DNA from: RYN-133 sp963708645 | GTDB taxonomy: Bacteria; Actinomycetota; Actinomycetes; Mycobacteriales; Jatrophihabitantaceae | NCBI GenBank assembly: GCA_963708645.1 | Contig: CAVPTA010000007.1 | Location: forward strand, 992,001 to 1,056,000 | DNA length: 64,000 bases | Direction of reading: 5' to 3' | Shown here: piece by piece, positions 26,387 to 33,954 of the stretch | How positions within the stretch are numbered: the first letter of the stretch is position 1 | How the letters are laid out: each line of letters starts with the position of its first letter | Notes under the pieces: generated by a model | Database searches by the model: none | Told to the model about the DNA's origin: nothing | What the model saw: only the letters and a program-made list of their open reading frames with translations | Made by a program: the position numbers and the translations under genes

Positions 26387-28036
26387 GTGACGATCAAGAC
26401 AGCCGGCCGTGGCTGGCGTCGAGGCGGTGCGTTGTGTCTGGCCGCGGTTGTGGCTGCGGCACTCGCCGCCTGCAGCGGCGCTCATCGCGCTACGACCAAC
26501 CGTGCAGCGACAGCTGGCACGCACTCGGCTTCGAACTCGCTCGTCGGGTCGTTGCTCGCCGCGTCGACCGACCTCGGTCCGTCTCGCGCGCGCAACGTCG
26601 ACGTGCTCGTGTCGCTCCACCGCGCCACTCGTCCCGTCCAGCTCTACCGGTGGGCGACGGCGCATCATCTCGGGGTGCGCTGGACGCGCGGGGAGGCCTA
26701 CGCGCTCGTGCACGGAACCGGCGCCGCGATGAGCGCCGGCTTCGCGATTGCGATTCACGACTACAAGGCCCGATCGGGTAAGCGCTTCTACGCCACGACT
26801 CGGTACGCGCAGGTGCCGAGCGCACTGCGCACATCGATCACCGGCGTCGGTTCGATCCTCAGCTATGTCCCGAAGACGACCGTTGCCGGCCTGCCATTCC
26901 TCAGCGACGTCCCCGCCGGTGGGTTGTCACCGAGTCAGCTGCTCCGCAGCTACGACGCGACCTCGCTGGCCCAGGCAGGCGACACCGGCAAGGGCAAAAC
27001 GGTCGTGTTCTTCGAACTCGACGGTTTCCTGCAGTCGGATCTGGACGCGTTCTCGCAGTTGAGCGGGACTAGCCGGTTCACCCCGGTCCTCGACTCGACG
27101 ATGCCCGGCAAGGTCGAGGGCGAGACCGACATGGACCTGCAGGTGGTGCACGCGATCGTCCCCGACGCCAAGCTTGTCGTCTTCAACATCGCCACCGCCT
27201 GGTCGGGCAGTTCGGCCGCGGACTACATCTCGCACATTGCCGCTTCCTACCGCACCGTCGCGCAGAAGTACCCCGGCGCGGTGTGGAGCCTCTCGATCGG
27301 ATCGGCGTGCGAGAAGGTCTTCAACGCCACCGACCTGGCGCCCATGGAATCCGCGCTCCAGCAGGCCACGGCCCAGGGCACCTCGGTGTTCATGTCGACC
27401 GGCGACACCGGCGGACTCGAGTGCAAGGGCGCGCGCCAAGGCGGCTTCGGCTCGCCGCCGGAGCAGCAGGACATCGGCGTCAGCGCGATCAGCACCCCGC
27501 CGAGCGTCACCAGCACCGGCGGCACCCAACTCAACACCGACGCCAACGGCGGCTGGATCTCCGAAGATGCGTGGACGCAGTTCGCCACGCAGCAGGGCAC
27601 AAGCGGCGGCCCCAGCATCTACGTCCCACGACCGAGTTGGCAGACCGGTCCGGCGTTGAGCACTGTCAGCGACACAACGCACAGACTTACTCCGGACGTA
27701 TCCGCCGATGCCGACCCGGCCACGGGTGTGAAGATCGTCGTCAACGGCGCCAAGCAGCTCGGCGGCGGCACCTCACAGTCGGCGCCGATCTGGGCCGGGC
27801 TGACGGTGATGATGAACCAGTACCTCGAAGCCAATGGCGGTAAGGCCCTCGGCGAGATCAACCCGTTGCTCTACAAGGCAGCGGCCTCGACTCCCAACGC
27901 CTTCCACGACGTGGTGCTCGGCGGCAACATGCCCTACGTCGCAGGCAAGGGCTTCGACTATCTGACCGGGCTCGGTTCGCCCGACGTTGCCGTCCTCGTC
28001 AAAGCTCTGCAAGCCGCGCAGAAGGCGGGACCATGA
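26387..28036 (+). CDS. Secreted lipoprotein sedolisin-type serine-carboxyl peptidase (S53)
   Basis: 549 residues. Signal peptide with lipobox: GGALCLAAVVAAALAACSG, cleaved before Cys. The pro-domain (about 45-175) ends around KTTVAGLPFLSDVPAGG. In the catalytic domain, EGETDMDLQVVHAIVPDAKL supplies the Glu/Asp pair, STGDTGGLECKG the oxyanion Asp, and GGGTSQSAPIWAGLTVMMNQ the nucleophilic Ser. The calcium site is near DVVLGGN and GFDYLTGLGSPDVAV. S53 enzymes usually work at acidic pH. GTG 26387 is chosen as it places the signal peptide first. Its stop overlaps the next gene (ATGA). Confidence 0.9.
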   Translation: MTIKTAGRGWRRGGALCLAAVVAAALAACSGAHRATTNRAATAGTHSASNSLVGSLLAASTDLGPSRARNVDVLVSLHRATRPVQLYRWATAHHLGVRWTRGEAYALVHGTGAAMSAGFAIAIHDYKARSGKRFYATTRYAQVPSALRTSITGVGSILSYVPKTTVAGLPFLSDVPAGGLSPSQLLRSYDATSLAQAGDTGKGKTVVFFELDGFLQSDLDAFSQLSGTSRFTPVLDSTMPGKVEGETDMDLQVVHAIVPDAKLVVFNIATAWSGSSAADYISHIAASYRTVAQKYPGAVWSLSIGSACEKVFNATDLAPMESALQQATAQGTSVFMSTGDTGGLECKGARQGGFGSPPEQQDIGVSAISTPPSVTSTGGTQLNTDANGGWISEDAWTQFATQQGTSGGPSIYVPRPSWQTGPALSTVSDTTHRLTPDVSADADPATGVKIVVNGAKQLGGGTSQSAPIWAGLTVMMNQYLEANGGKALGEINPLLYKAAASTPNAFHDVVLGGNMPYVAGKGFDYLTGLGSPDVAVLVKALQAAQKAGP

Positions 28037-29316
28037 CCGAGCAGTCGCCCGAAGTGACGCAACCGCCGGTGGACGGCGCAGGCACCATCTGTCCGACGTG
28101 CGGCAACGAGATTCCGCCCGGCACATTCTGCGGTGTGTGCGGCTATCACCTCGCGCGCGACACCGAGCACAGCGGCGCGGGCTTCCGGTCGCACTCGTAC
28201 CTTGCAGCGCCGGGCGAACACGTGCTGCGGCTGTCGATCGTCTCGTCGCTGTTCCCGCATCTGCCGCACCGCTCGCGCGCGCCCTTCCGCGTCGCGGTCG
28301 TCGTGCTCATTGCGGGCCTCGTCGTGCTTGCCTCGCTTCGACTGCAGGCGCCGATGATCGCGGTCGCCGCGCTCGGCGTGCCGCTCGTCTTCCAGCTGTA
28401 CCTGCAGGAGTCGGACGTCTACGAGGACCTGCCCGCCAGGCTGCTCGGTGTGGCGGCCCTGCTCGGTGCGGTGCTCGGGTGGGGTTGGTCGGCGCTGACC
28501 GATCGGCACGTGAGCGATGCGTCGAACGCCAACCTGCTCGGCGGCTCGAGTACGGGCCACTTCTGGATCGACGGCGTCCTGATTCCCGCCGGTGCCGGGT
28601 TGCTCCTGCTCGTCCCTGTTGTGGCCGCCTTTGCAATGAAGCCGCCGCATATCGACGAGTCGCTGGACGGGTTCTTGATCGGCTCGCTCGGGGCGGTCGC
28701 ATTCACCGCGGCCGCGACGATCACCCGGCTGGCCCCGCAGTTGAAGACCGGGATCATCGCGCACGACCGCCCGGTCGAGAGCATCGTGGTCGAGGCGCTG
28801 CTGCAAGGCGGGACCGTCCCGATCACGGCGGCGAGCATGGGCGGCATCGTCGGTGCTGCGCTGTGGGTCCGGCGCCGTTCGCAGTCCGGCCATCTCGGAC
28901 GCTGGCTGGCAACCGCTCGGATCATGGTCCCGATTTCGATCGTGCTGTACGCGTTGCTCGGGGTCATCGACTACGAGCAGCCGCCGCAGGCGACGCTGCT
29001 CGGCCTGCACATCATCGTGGCGATCGCCGCCTTGTTGTTGCTGCGCTACGGATTGCACGCGGTTTTGCTGCACGAGGAGCACGAGGTGCACGTCGGGCCG
29101 CCGCGCGTGTGCCAACACTGCGAGCACGTCGTCCCGTCGATGCCGTTCTGTCCGCACTGCGGCTTCGCGCACCGCGCCTCGTCCCGCTCGGCGCGCATGC
29201 GTCTCGACCTCGGCGAGCCCGGGCCGGACGATGCGAGCGCCGAACCGGCGGTTGACCAACCCGATCCGCCCGAGGCGAGCCCCGGCACCACTACGGACGA
29301 GGAGGATCCGGCGTGA
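28033..29316 (+). CDS. Zinc-ribbon polytopic membrane protein
   Basis: 427 residues of unknown function. Both ends carry zinc ribbons: CPTCGNEIPPGTFCGVCGYH near residue 20 and CQHCEHVVPSMPFCPHCGF near 365. Between them are seven or eight hydrophobic segments (for example FRVAVVVLIAGLVVLASL and LLIPAGAG-type helices) and a periodic small-residue helix AASMGGIVGAALWV. The layout resembles the actinobacterial PrsW-protease or membrane zinc-ribbon class, but I see no clear catalytic Glu-Glu/His pattern. It is coupled to the sedolisin upstream and the next gene downstream by 4-bp overlaps. Confidence 0.75.
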   Translation: MTEQSPEVTQPPVDGAGTICPTCGNEIPPGTFCGVCGYHLARDTEHSGAGFRSHSYLAAPGEHVLRLSIVSSLFPHLPHRSRAPFRVAVVVLIAGLVVLASLRLQAPMIAVAALGVPLVFQLYLQESDVYEDLPARLLGVAALLGAVLGWGWSALTDRHVSDASNANLLGGSSTGHFWIDGVLIPAGAGLLLLVPVVAAFAMKPPHIDESLDGFLIGSLGAVAFTAAATITRLAPQLKTGIIAHDRPVESIVVEALLQGGTVPITAASMGGIVGAALWVRRRSQSGHLGRWLATARIMVPISIVLYALLGVIDYEQPPQATLLGLHIIVAIAALLLLRYGLHAVLLHEEHEVHVGPPRVCQHCEHVVPSMPFCPHCGFAHRASSRSARMRLDLGEPGPDDASAEPAVDQPDPPEASPGTTTDEEDPA

Positions 29317-30212
29317 CGTATCCGCAGGGTCCGCGAGGCCCACAGGGTCCACGCCCGCCGGCGCCACCGCCCGGGCCCGGGCGAGGACAACCGCCCGGTT
29401 ACCAGCGCGGTTTTGCCCAACCCGGGTACGCACCGCAGGGCTATCCGCAGCAGGGCTACGCCCTACAGGGCGGGTACCCGCCGCACACCGGGACGCCCTA
29501 TGGCTACCCGGTGGCGCAGGCCGCGCGTCCGACCGTCGCGCAGAGCTCGCACACGAAGATCATCGCGATCCTCGTCGCCGCGCTCGTCGTCGCGGCGGGC
29601 GCCTTCGTGCTGATATCGAAGTTCGTGACTCCGGCCGCCAACAACGCCAAGGCGTGCAACCCCACGTGCGTGGGGCCGCCCCCGGTCGGGCCGCCCGTGG
29701 CTGCCAACCCCCGCTTCACCGCCTCGGACGGGTCGTTCAGCGTCGAGTACCCGACGGCGCTGCCCAACATCGGCGCGAACACGATCCAGAAGAACGGCAC
29801 CTCGATCGAACTGTCCATCGCGCACGGGCTCGGCGTGATCCTCGTCCAGGGCGGATCGGCCAACGGCTCGACGGCACAACAGGTCGTGTCGTCCTTCGTG
29901 CAGGCGAAGTTCGCGGACGCGCATGGCGCGTACCAGATCTCGAACGCCGAGGTCGGTTACACGCCTGGATACGGTGCGGTCTACGACGTGTTCCCGCAGT
30001 CGACGACCGGAGCGTCCACGCACGCTCGACTGGTCGTGCTCGCCGCGGTCAAGAACAACACCTACGTGCTCGTGGCCGGACTGGGCGGTTACCAGGAGTT
30101 CGCGCCCGGCGGGCTCACCGACGGGCACCCGTCCGGTGTCGCCACCGCCGCAGCGCTGTTCATGGATCCGATCAACAACAGTGTGCTCTGGAAGGGCGAC
30201 CCGCCGCGTTAG
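29313..30212 (+). CDS. Pro/Gly/Gln-rich single-pass membrane protein
   Basis: 299 residues. Residues 1-75 are a low-complexity cytoplasmic tail with QGYPQQGYALQGGYP-like repeats. One TM follows, TKIIAILVAALVVAAGAFVL (about 81-100). An extracellular domain begins FTASDGSFSVEYPTALPNIG and contains Cys residues near the membrane (ACNPTC). This tail-TM-domain plan is common in actinobacterial secreted or surface proteins of unknown role. GTG start overlaps the upstream stop. Third gene of the sedolisin operon; I infer a surface partner or substrate, without proof. Confidence 0.75.
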   Translation: MTYPQGPRGPQGPRPPAPPPGPGRGQPPGYQRGFAQPGYAPQGYPQQGYALQGGYPPHTGTPYGYPVAQAARPTVAQSSHTKIIAILVAALVVAAGAFVLISKFVTPAANNAKACNPTCVGPPPVGPPVAANPRFTASDGSFSVEYPTALPNIGANTIQKNGTSIELSIAHGLGVILVQGGSANGSTAQQVVSSFVQAKFADAHGAYQISNAEVGYTPGYGAVYDVFPQSTTGASTHARLVVLAAVKNNTYVLVAGLGGYQEFAPGGLTDGHPSGVATAAALFMDPINNSVLWKGDPPR

Positions 30213-30214
30213 CC

Positions 30215-30278
30215 GTCGGTCAGCCCGGGTCGGTCAGCCCGGGTCGGTCAGCTCGGTCGGTCAGCTCGGGTCGCTCAG
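30215..30278. repeat. 14-bp tandem repeat, about 4.6 copies
   Basis: Unit GTCGGTCAGCCCGG at 30215 and 30229, GTCGGTCAGCTCG at 30243 (one base shorter), GTCGGTCAGCTCGG at 30256 and a partial GTCGCTCAG to 30278. The last copies run into the 3-prime end of the MarR gene (minus strand), so they encode its last residues. It probably arose by replication slippage between convergent genes. Confidence 0.8.
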
Positions 30279-30743
30279 ACCCGCGAGCATGCTGGCTGCG
30301 ATGTCGGCCAGTTGATCGACCTGAGCCGGACTGAGCCGGTCGATGACGTGCTGGCGGACGGCCTCGACGTGGCCGGGCGCGGCCGCCTCGAGTGCGGCGA
30401 AGCCTGCGTCGGTCAGGCGGGCCAGCTGGCCGCGTCGGTCGGTCTCGCATTCCTCACGCTCGATCCAGCCGCGCTCCTCGAGACGGGCGACAGCGTGCGA
30501 GAGGCGGCTGCGCGAGGAGCGGGTCGCGTCGGCCAGCTCGCTCATGCGCATCGTGCGGTCCTCGGGCTCGGAGAGTCGGACGAGGATCTCGAAGTAGCCG
30601 TGCGGGATGCCGGCATCGCGTTGCAGCTGCCGATCGAGGGCATCGATGAGCAGCGTCGTGGCCTCGATGTAGTTGCGCCACGCCCGCTGTTCGGCGGGGC
30701 TGAGCCATCGCGGGGACGCGCTGGCGGGGCGCACGGTGCTCAC
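30261..30743 (-). CDS. MarR family regulator
   Basis: 160 residues. Winged-helix: SPAEQRAWRNYIEATTLLID, MRMSELADATRSSRSRLSHA (recognition helix), RLEERGWIEREECETDRRGQ (wing), then LARLTDAGFAALEAAAPGHV. GTG 30743 has an upstream ATAGGA. It is divergent from a VOC-family gene with a short palindrome between, so the VOC gene is the probable target. Its 3-prime end merges into the tandem repeat at 30215-30278. Confidence 0.85.
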   Translation of the reverse strand: MSTVRPASASPRWLSPAEQRAWRNYIEATTLLIDALDRQLQRDAGIPHGYFEILVRLSEPEDRTMRMSELADATRSSRSRLSHAVARLEERGWIEREECETDRRGQLARLTDAGFAALEAAAPGHVEAVRQHVIDRLSPAQVDQLADIAASMLAGLSDPS

Positions 30744-30810
30744 GTCAACAATCCTATCGGCAGCTTGCTGGTTAGTTGAGCCTTCAATCGAAAATTTGGT
30801 ACCCTGAAGT
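30744..30810. promoter_or_regulatory. MarR/VOC divergent promoter
   Basis: The gap contains the palindrome TTGA-GCCT-TCAA (around 30776-30787), followed by an AT-rich stretch and TACCCT, a plausible -10, ahead of the VOC ATG at 30811. A MarR dimer site is likely here, but this is inferred from symmetry and position only. Confidence 0.4.
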
Positions 30811-31335
30811 ATGTCGATCCACCGCCTCAACCACGCCGTCCTGTACGTCGGCGACACCGCACGCAGCGTCGCCTTCTATCGCGATGTACTCGGCTTCGAG
30901 GTGGTCAACGAGTTGGGCAACGGCGCCGCGGCCTTCCTTCGCGCGGCCGCTTCGACCAACGACCACGACCTCGGCTTGTTCCAGATGGGTCCTGACGCGA
31001 CCGCGTCCCCGGCCGGCCGTACCGCGGTCGGGCTGTATCACCTGGCCTGGGAGGTCGACACGCTGCGCGACCTCGAGACGATCGCGCAAGCGCTGAGCGA
31101 GGCCGGCGCGCTCGTCGGGGCGTCCGACCACAGCACGACCAAGTCGCTGTACGGGCACGACCCGGACGGTCTCGAGTTCGAGATCGCGTGGGTCGTCCCG
31201 GCGGACCGGATCGACGAGGCGGTGCTGTCCGGTCGCTCCGAGATCCGTCCCCTCGACCTGGCGCGCGAGATCGAGCGCTACGGCGCCGACACCCCGGGCG
31301 GCATCGGCGTCAGCCGCACAGTCTCGGTCAAATAG
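30811..31335 (+). CDS. VOC (glyoxalase/extradiol dioxygenase-like) protein
   Basis: 174 residues, two beta-alpha-beta modules: MSIHRLNHAVLYVGDTARSV with a metal-ligand His, FYRDVLGFEVV, then GLYHLAWEVDTLRDLETIAQ (second His) and KSLYGHDPDGLEFEIAWVV (Glu ligand in LEFEI). The His/His/Glu set fits a metal-dependent enzyme such as a catechol dioxygenase-like or glyoxalase-like protein. A C-terminal extension (RPLDLAREIERYG) is seen in oxygenase-like members. Controlled by the divergent MarR; the substrate could be a quinone or aromatic, which is speculative. Confidence 0.82.
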   Translation: MSIHRLNHAVLYVGDTARSVAFYRDVLGFEVVNELGNGAAAFLRAAASTNDHDLGLFQMGPDATASPAGRTAVGLYHLAWEVDTLRDLETIAQALSEAGALVGASDHSTTKSLYGHDPDGLEFEIAWVVPADRIDEAVLSGRSEIRPLDLAREIERYGADTPGGIGVSRTVSVK

Positions 31336-31403
31336 GCACAGTTAGGCCAAAACGGGCCTCGGGTACCTCTTCGGCAACAGCCGGAAACCAGGAGGAACCC
31401 CTA

Positions 31404-31694
31404 ATGCTCTGGACCATCATCGTCATGCTGATCGTCGGCCTGATCGCCGGCGCGCTCGCCCGCCTGATCGTGCCCGGCAAGGATCCGATGGGAATCGGTG
31501 CCACCATCGTGCTCGGCGTGGTCGGCTCGTTCATCGGTGGCTTCCTGGGCTGGGCCCTGTTCCACCACGACGCCAAGTCGGGCGCGTTCCAGACGTCCGG
31601 CCTGATCGGCTCGGTCATCGGCGCGATCATCGCGCTTCTCATCTACCGCGCGGTCAGCGGCCGCAGCCGCCGCGGGGGCATGCTGCGCACCTGA
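31404..31694 (+). CDS. GlsB/YeaQ/YmgE-family small membrane protein
   Basis: 96 residues, three hydrophobic Gly-rich helices: MLWTIIVMLIVGLIAGALAR, GIGATIVLGVVGSFIGGFLG and GLIGSVIGAIIALLIYRAVS. The basic C-terminus SGRSRRGG is typical of transglycosylase-associated/stress-response proteins. A textbook AGGAGG at 31390-31395 sits 8 nt before ATG 31404. Such proteins are induced by general stress in related bacteria; a hairpin follows directly. Confidence 0.9.
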   Translation: MLWTIIVMLIVGLIAGALARLIVPGKDPMGIGATIVLGVVGSFIGGFLGWALFHHDAKSGAFQTSGLIGSVIGAIIALLIYRAVSGRSRRGGMLRT

Positions 31695-31701
31695 TCGTCG
31701 G

Positions 31702-31758
31702 CTTCGACCCCGTACCGGTCGTGATCCGCGCTGGATCGCAGCCGCTACGGGGTCGAAG
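31702..31758. terminator. Perfect 13-bp stem hairpin after GlsB gene
   Basis: CTTCGACCCCGTA (31702-31714) pairs perfectly with TACGGGGTCGAAG (31746-31758) around a 31-nt loop. It starts 7 bp after the GlsB stop and ends 30 bp before serA, so it most likely terminates the small-gene transcript. No T-tract; a regulatory leader for serA is the alternative. Confidence 0.55.
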
Positions 31759-31788
31759 TGTGTTCGGGGATCTCCGTACGATTGTCAG

Positions 31789-33000
31789 GTGACCGCCCCC
31801 CGTGCGCTGCTGCTCGAACAGATCCACCCTGACGCGCAGGTCATGCTGCGCTCGGCCGGGTTCGAGGTCGAGACCCGCTCGGGTGCCCTGGACGAGCACG
31901 AGTTGATCGCCGCGCTCGAGGGCGTCGAGCTGCTGGGCATCCGGTCGAAGACCCACGTCACCGAGCGCGTGCTCGAGGCGGCCGGTGATCTCGTGGCCAT
32001 CGGCGCGTTCTGCATCGGCACCAACCAGATCGATCTCGACAGCGCGTGCGAGCGCGGCGTGACGGTGTTCAACGCGCCGTTCTCGAATACCCGCTCGGTC
32101 GTCGAACTCGCCATCGCCGAGATCATCTCGATGACCCGCCGACTCACCGAGAAGAACCAGCTCATGCACGCCGGCGTATGGGACAAGTCCGCCGACGGTG
32201 CGCACGAGGTGCGTGGGCAGACGCTGGGCATCGTCGGCTACGGCAACATCGGCACCCAGCTGTCGGTCCTGGCCGAGAACCTCGGCATGAAGGTGATCTT
32301 CTTCGACACCGCCGACCGTCTGGCCCTGGGTAACGCGCGCAGCTGCGGATCGCTTGCCGACCTGCTCGCCGAAGCCGACATCGTGACCCTGCACGTCGAC
32401 GGGCGCGCCTCCAACCACAGCATGTTCGGCGAAGCCGAATTCGATCGGATGAAGCCCGGCGCGCTGTTCCTGAACCTGTCGCGCGGGTTCGTGGTCGACT
32501 ACGCGGCGCTGCGCTCACGCATCGAGTCCGGCGCGATCGCCGGGGCCGCCGTCGACGTGTTTCCCGTGGAACCGAAGGCGCGCGGCGAGGAGTTCGTCTC
32601 GGCACTGCGCGGGCTGTCGAACGTCATCCTGACGCCGCACATCGGCGGATCGACCGAGGAAGCGCAGCAGGACATCGGCCGGTTCGTCGCAGGCAAGTTG
32701 CGCGACTTCGTGCTCGACGGGACGACCGCGATGAGCGTCAACCTGCCGGGACTCGCGCTGCCCCAACCGCCCGACACCAACCGGATCATCCTCATCCACC
32801 GCAACGTCCCGGGCGTCATGGCGACGGTCAACCAGGTCTTCGCCGACCACAAGGCGAACGTCGAGGCACAGCTGCTGGGAACGCGGGGCGAATTCGGCTA
32901 CGTGGTCACCGACACGAGCGCGGTGATCACCGAGGAGATGCTCGCCCAACTACGCGGATTGCCCGAGACGGTCCGGTTGCGGCTGCCCAGGCACCGGTGA
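31789..33000 (+). CDS. serA: D-3-phosphoglycerate dehydrogenase (SerA, ACT type)
   Basis: 403 residues; first step of serine synthesis (3-phosphoglycerate to 3-phosphohydroxypyruvate). Substrate/NAD domains: IRSKTHVTERVLEAAGDLVA, GAFCIGTNQIDLDSA, VFNAPFSNTRSVVELAIAEI and the Rossmann VGYGNIGTQLSVLAENLGM. Catalytic Arg in LNLSRGFVVDYAAL, Glu in VFPVEPKARGEEF and His in LTPHIGGSTEEAQQD. A C-terminal ACT domain (about 325-403) reads IILIHRNVPGVMATVNQVF and is the usual serine feedback site. It is the shorter E. coli-like type, without the extra domain of mycobacterial SerA. Confidence 0.9.
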   Translation: MTAPRALLLEQIHPDAQVMLRSAGFEVETRSGALDEHELIAALEGVELLGIRSKTHVTERVLEAAGDLVAIGAFCIGTNQIDLDSACERGVTVFNAPFSNTRSVVELAIAEIISMTRRLTEKNQLMHAGVWDKSADGAHEVRGQTLGIVGYGNIGTQLSVLAENLGMKVIFFDTADRLALGNARSCGSLADLLAEADIVTLHVDGRASNHSMFGEAEFDRMKPGALFLNLSRGFVVDYAALRSRIESGAIAGAAVDVFPVEPKARGEEFVSALRGLSNVILTPHIGGSTEEAQQDIGRFVAGKLRDFVLDGTTAMSVNLPGLALPQPPDTNRIILIHRNVPGVMATVNQVFADHKANVEAQLLGTRGEFGYVVTDTSAVITEEMLAQLRGLPETVRLRLPRHR

Positions 33001-33052
33001 TCTCGTCTCCGCCTTGCTTATGCGGACTTCACAAGGCATGGTGGACGACGCG

Positions 33053-33078
33053 GGATTTGATCACTGGATTTGATCACT
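33053..33078. repeat. Exact 13-bp tandem duplication
   Basis: GGATTTGATCACT occurs twice with no spacer (33053-33065 and 33066-33078), 40 bp upstream of the secreted LAS-type gene. Each copy includes the palindrome TGATCA. It could be a two-site regulator target or a small slippage duplication. A weak hairpin (GCCTTG/CAAGGC, 33011-33037) after serA lies just upstream. Confidence 0.7.
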
Positions 33079-33117
33079 GCGGGGAATTCTAGTTCGTAGA
33101 CCCCACGGAGATTTCAG

Positions 33118-33795
33118 ATGCACCGATTGCTCGCCCTGCTCAGCACCATCGCCGTCCTGGCCGGTGTTCTCGTCATAGCCAGCCCAGTTGCCGCGTCGGC
33201 CACCGTGCCGCGCGCCCCACGGGCCTTCGGCGCGAACATCGAGGACTACACCGCCTACGTCCCGCAGGACTCGTGCGACTCGCGTCCCAAGAAGGGGACG
33301 ATGCTGCTGGCCAACTTGCTGACCCGCACGTACAAGGGCACGACCTACGGCACGTACCGCCCCTGCGACGGATCGGTCAGTGAGCACCACGACGGCCGCG
33401 CGATCGACTGGATGGTCTCGAGCCGCAACCGCGCGCAGCACGCGATGGGTCATGCCTTCTGGGTCTGGCTGCTCGCGACCGACAAGCAGGGCAACAAGTT
33501 CGCCATGGCTCGCCGCCTGGGCGTCATGTACATCATCTTCAACAGCCGGATGTGGGGCATGTGGGACCAGAAGTGGGAGGAGTACGACGGCTGCCAGACC
33601 AAGTACAAGGCCCGTCAGTACGACAACCAGTGCCACCGCACCCACATGCACATCTCGCTGTCGTGGAACGGCGCGCGGGCGCTGACCTCGTTCTGGACCG
33701 GCAACGTCTATCGCACCGACTACGGCCCGTGCGTCCCGAAGCACAAGCAGTACGCGCCGCGCTGGAGCCACCGCAACTTCACGCCGTGTTCTTGA
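33118..33795 (+). CDS. Secreted LAS/M15-like cell-wall protein (ARB-07466-like domain)
   Basis: 225 residues. Sec signal: HRLLALLSTIAVLAGVLVIA, cleaved near AASA. The mature part carries EHHDGRAIDWMVSSRNRAQH (His-x2-Gly-x-Ala-x-Asp, the M15-type metal motif) and HRTHMHISLSWNG (HxH). Together they fit the lysostaphin/D-Ala-D-Ala/hedgehog zinc fold. Several Cys residues (DSCDSRP, PCDG, DGCQT, QCHRT, GPCVP, FTPCS) suggest disulfides. Likely a peptidoglycan-directed metalloenzyme, or an inactive relative; activity is not proven. Confidence 0.75.
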   Translation: MHRLLALLSTIAVLAGVLVIASPVAASATVPRAPRAFGANIEDYTAYVPQDSCDSRPKKGTMLLANLLTRTYKGTTYGTYRPCDGSVSEHHDGRAIDWMVSSRNRAQHAMGHAFWVWLLATDKQGNKFAMARRLGVMYIIFNSRMWGMWDQKWEEYDGCQTKYKARQYDNQCHRTHMHISLSWNGARALTSFWTGNVYRTDYGPCVPKHKQYAPRWSHRNFTPCS

Positions 33796-33874
33796 TCTGA
33801 CCCGCCGAGGAAATGGGTGTCGGATCGGCGTGATGGCGGCGCCGGCGCTGGGAATCCTGTGTCTGCTTGCATCG

Positions 33875-33914
33875 GTTACTGATGGGTAATATCCTTGGGT
33901 TACTCATCAGTAAC
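33875..33914. promoter_or_regulatory. Double palindromic operator upstream of FadE5-like gene
   Basis: Arms GTTACTGATGGGTAA (33875-33889) and TTACTCATCAGTAAC (33900-33914) are inverted copies, 14 of 15 matching, with a 10-bp spacer. Each arm is itself of the form TTAC-N6-GTAA. This is the pattern of two adjacent TetR-dimer sites, 40 bp before the dehydrogenase ATG, and matches the shorter TACCCACGGTA at 1384-1394. Confidence 0.65.
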
Positions 33915-33954
33915 TTGGTTGGCACGAACCTCTGATTTCGGGAGCGCAACGGCG

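Noticed and set aside
28033..29316. Zinc-ribbon membrane protein as PrsW-type protease
   Set aside because: The layout is suggestive but the catalytic Glu and His pattern is not visible.
30215..30278. CRISPR-like array
   Set aside because: Repeats are 14 bp, tandem and without spacers; no cas genes.
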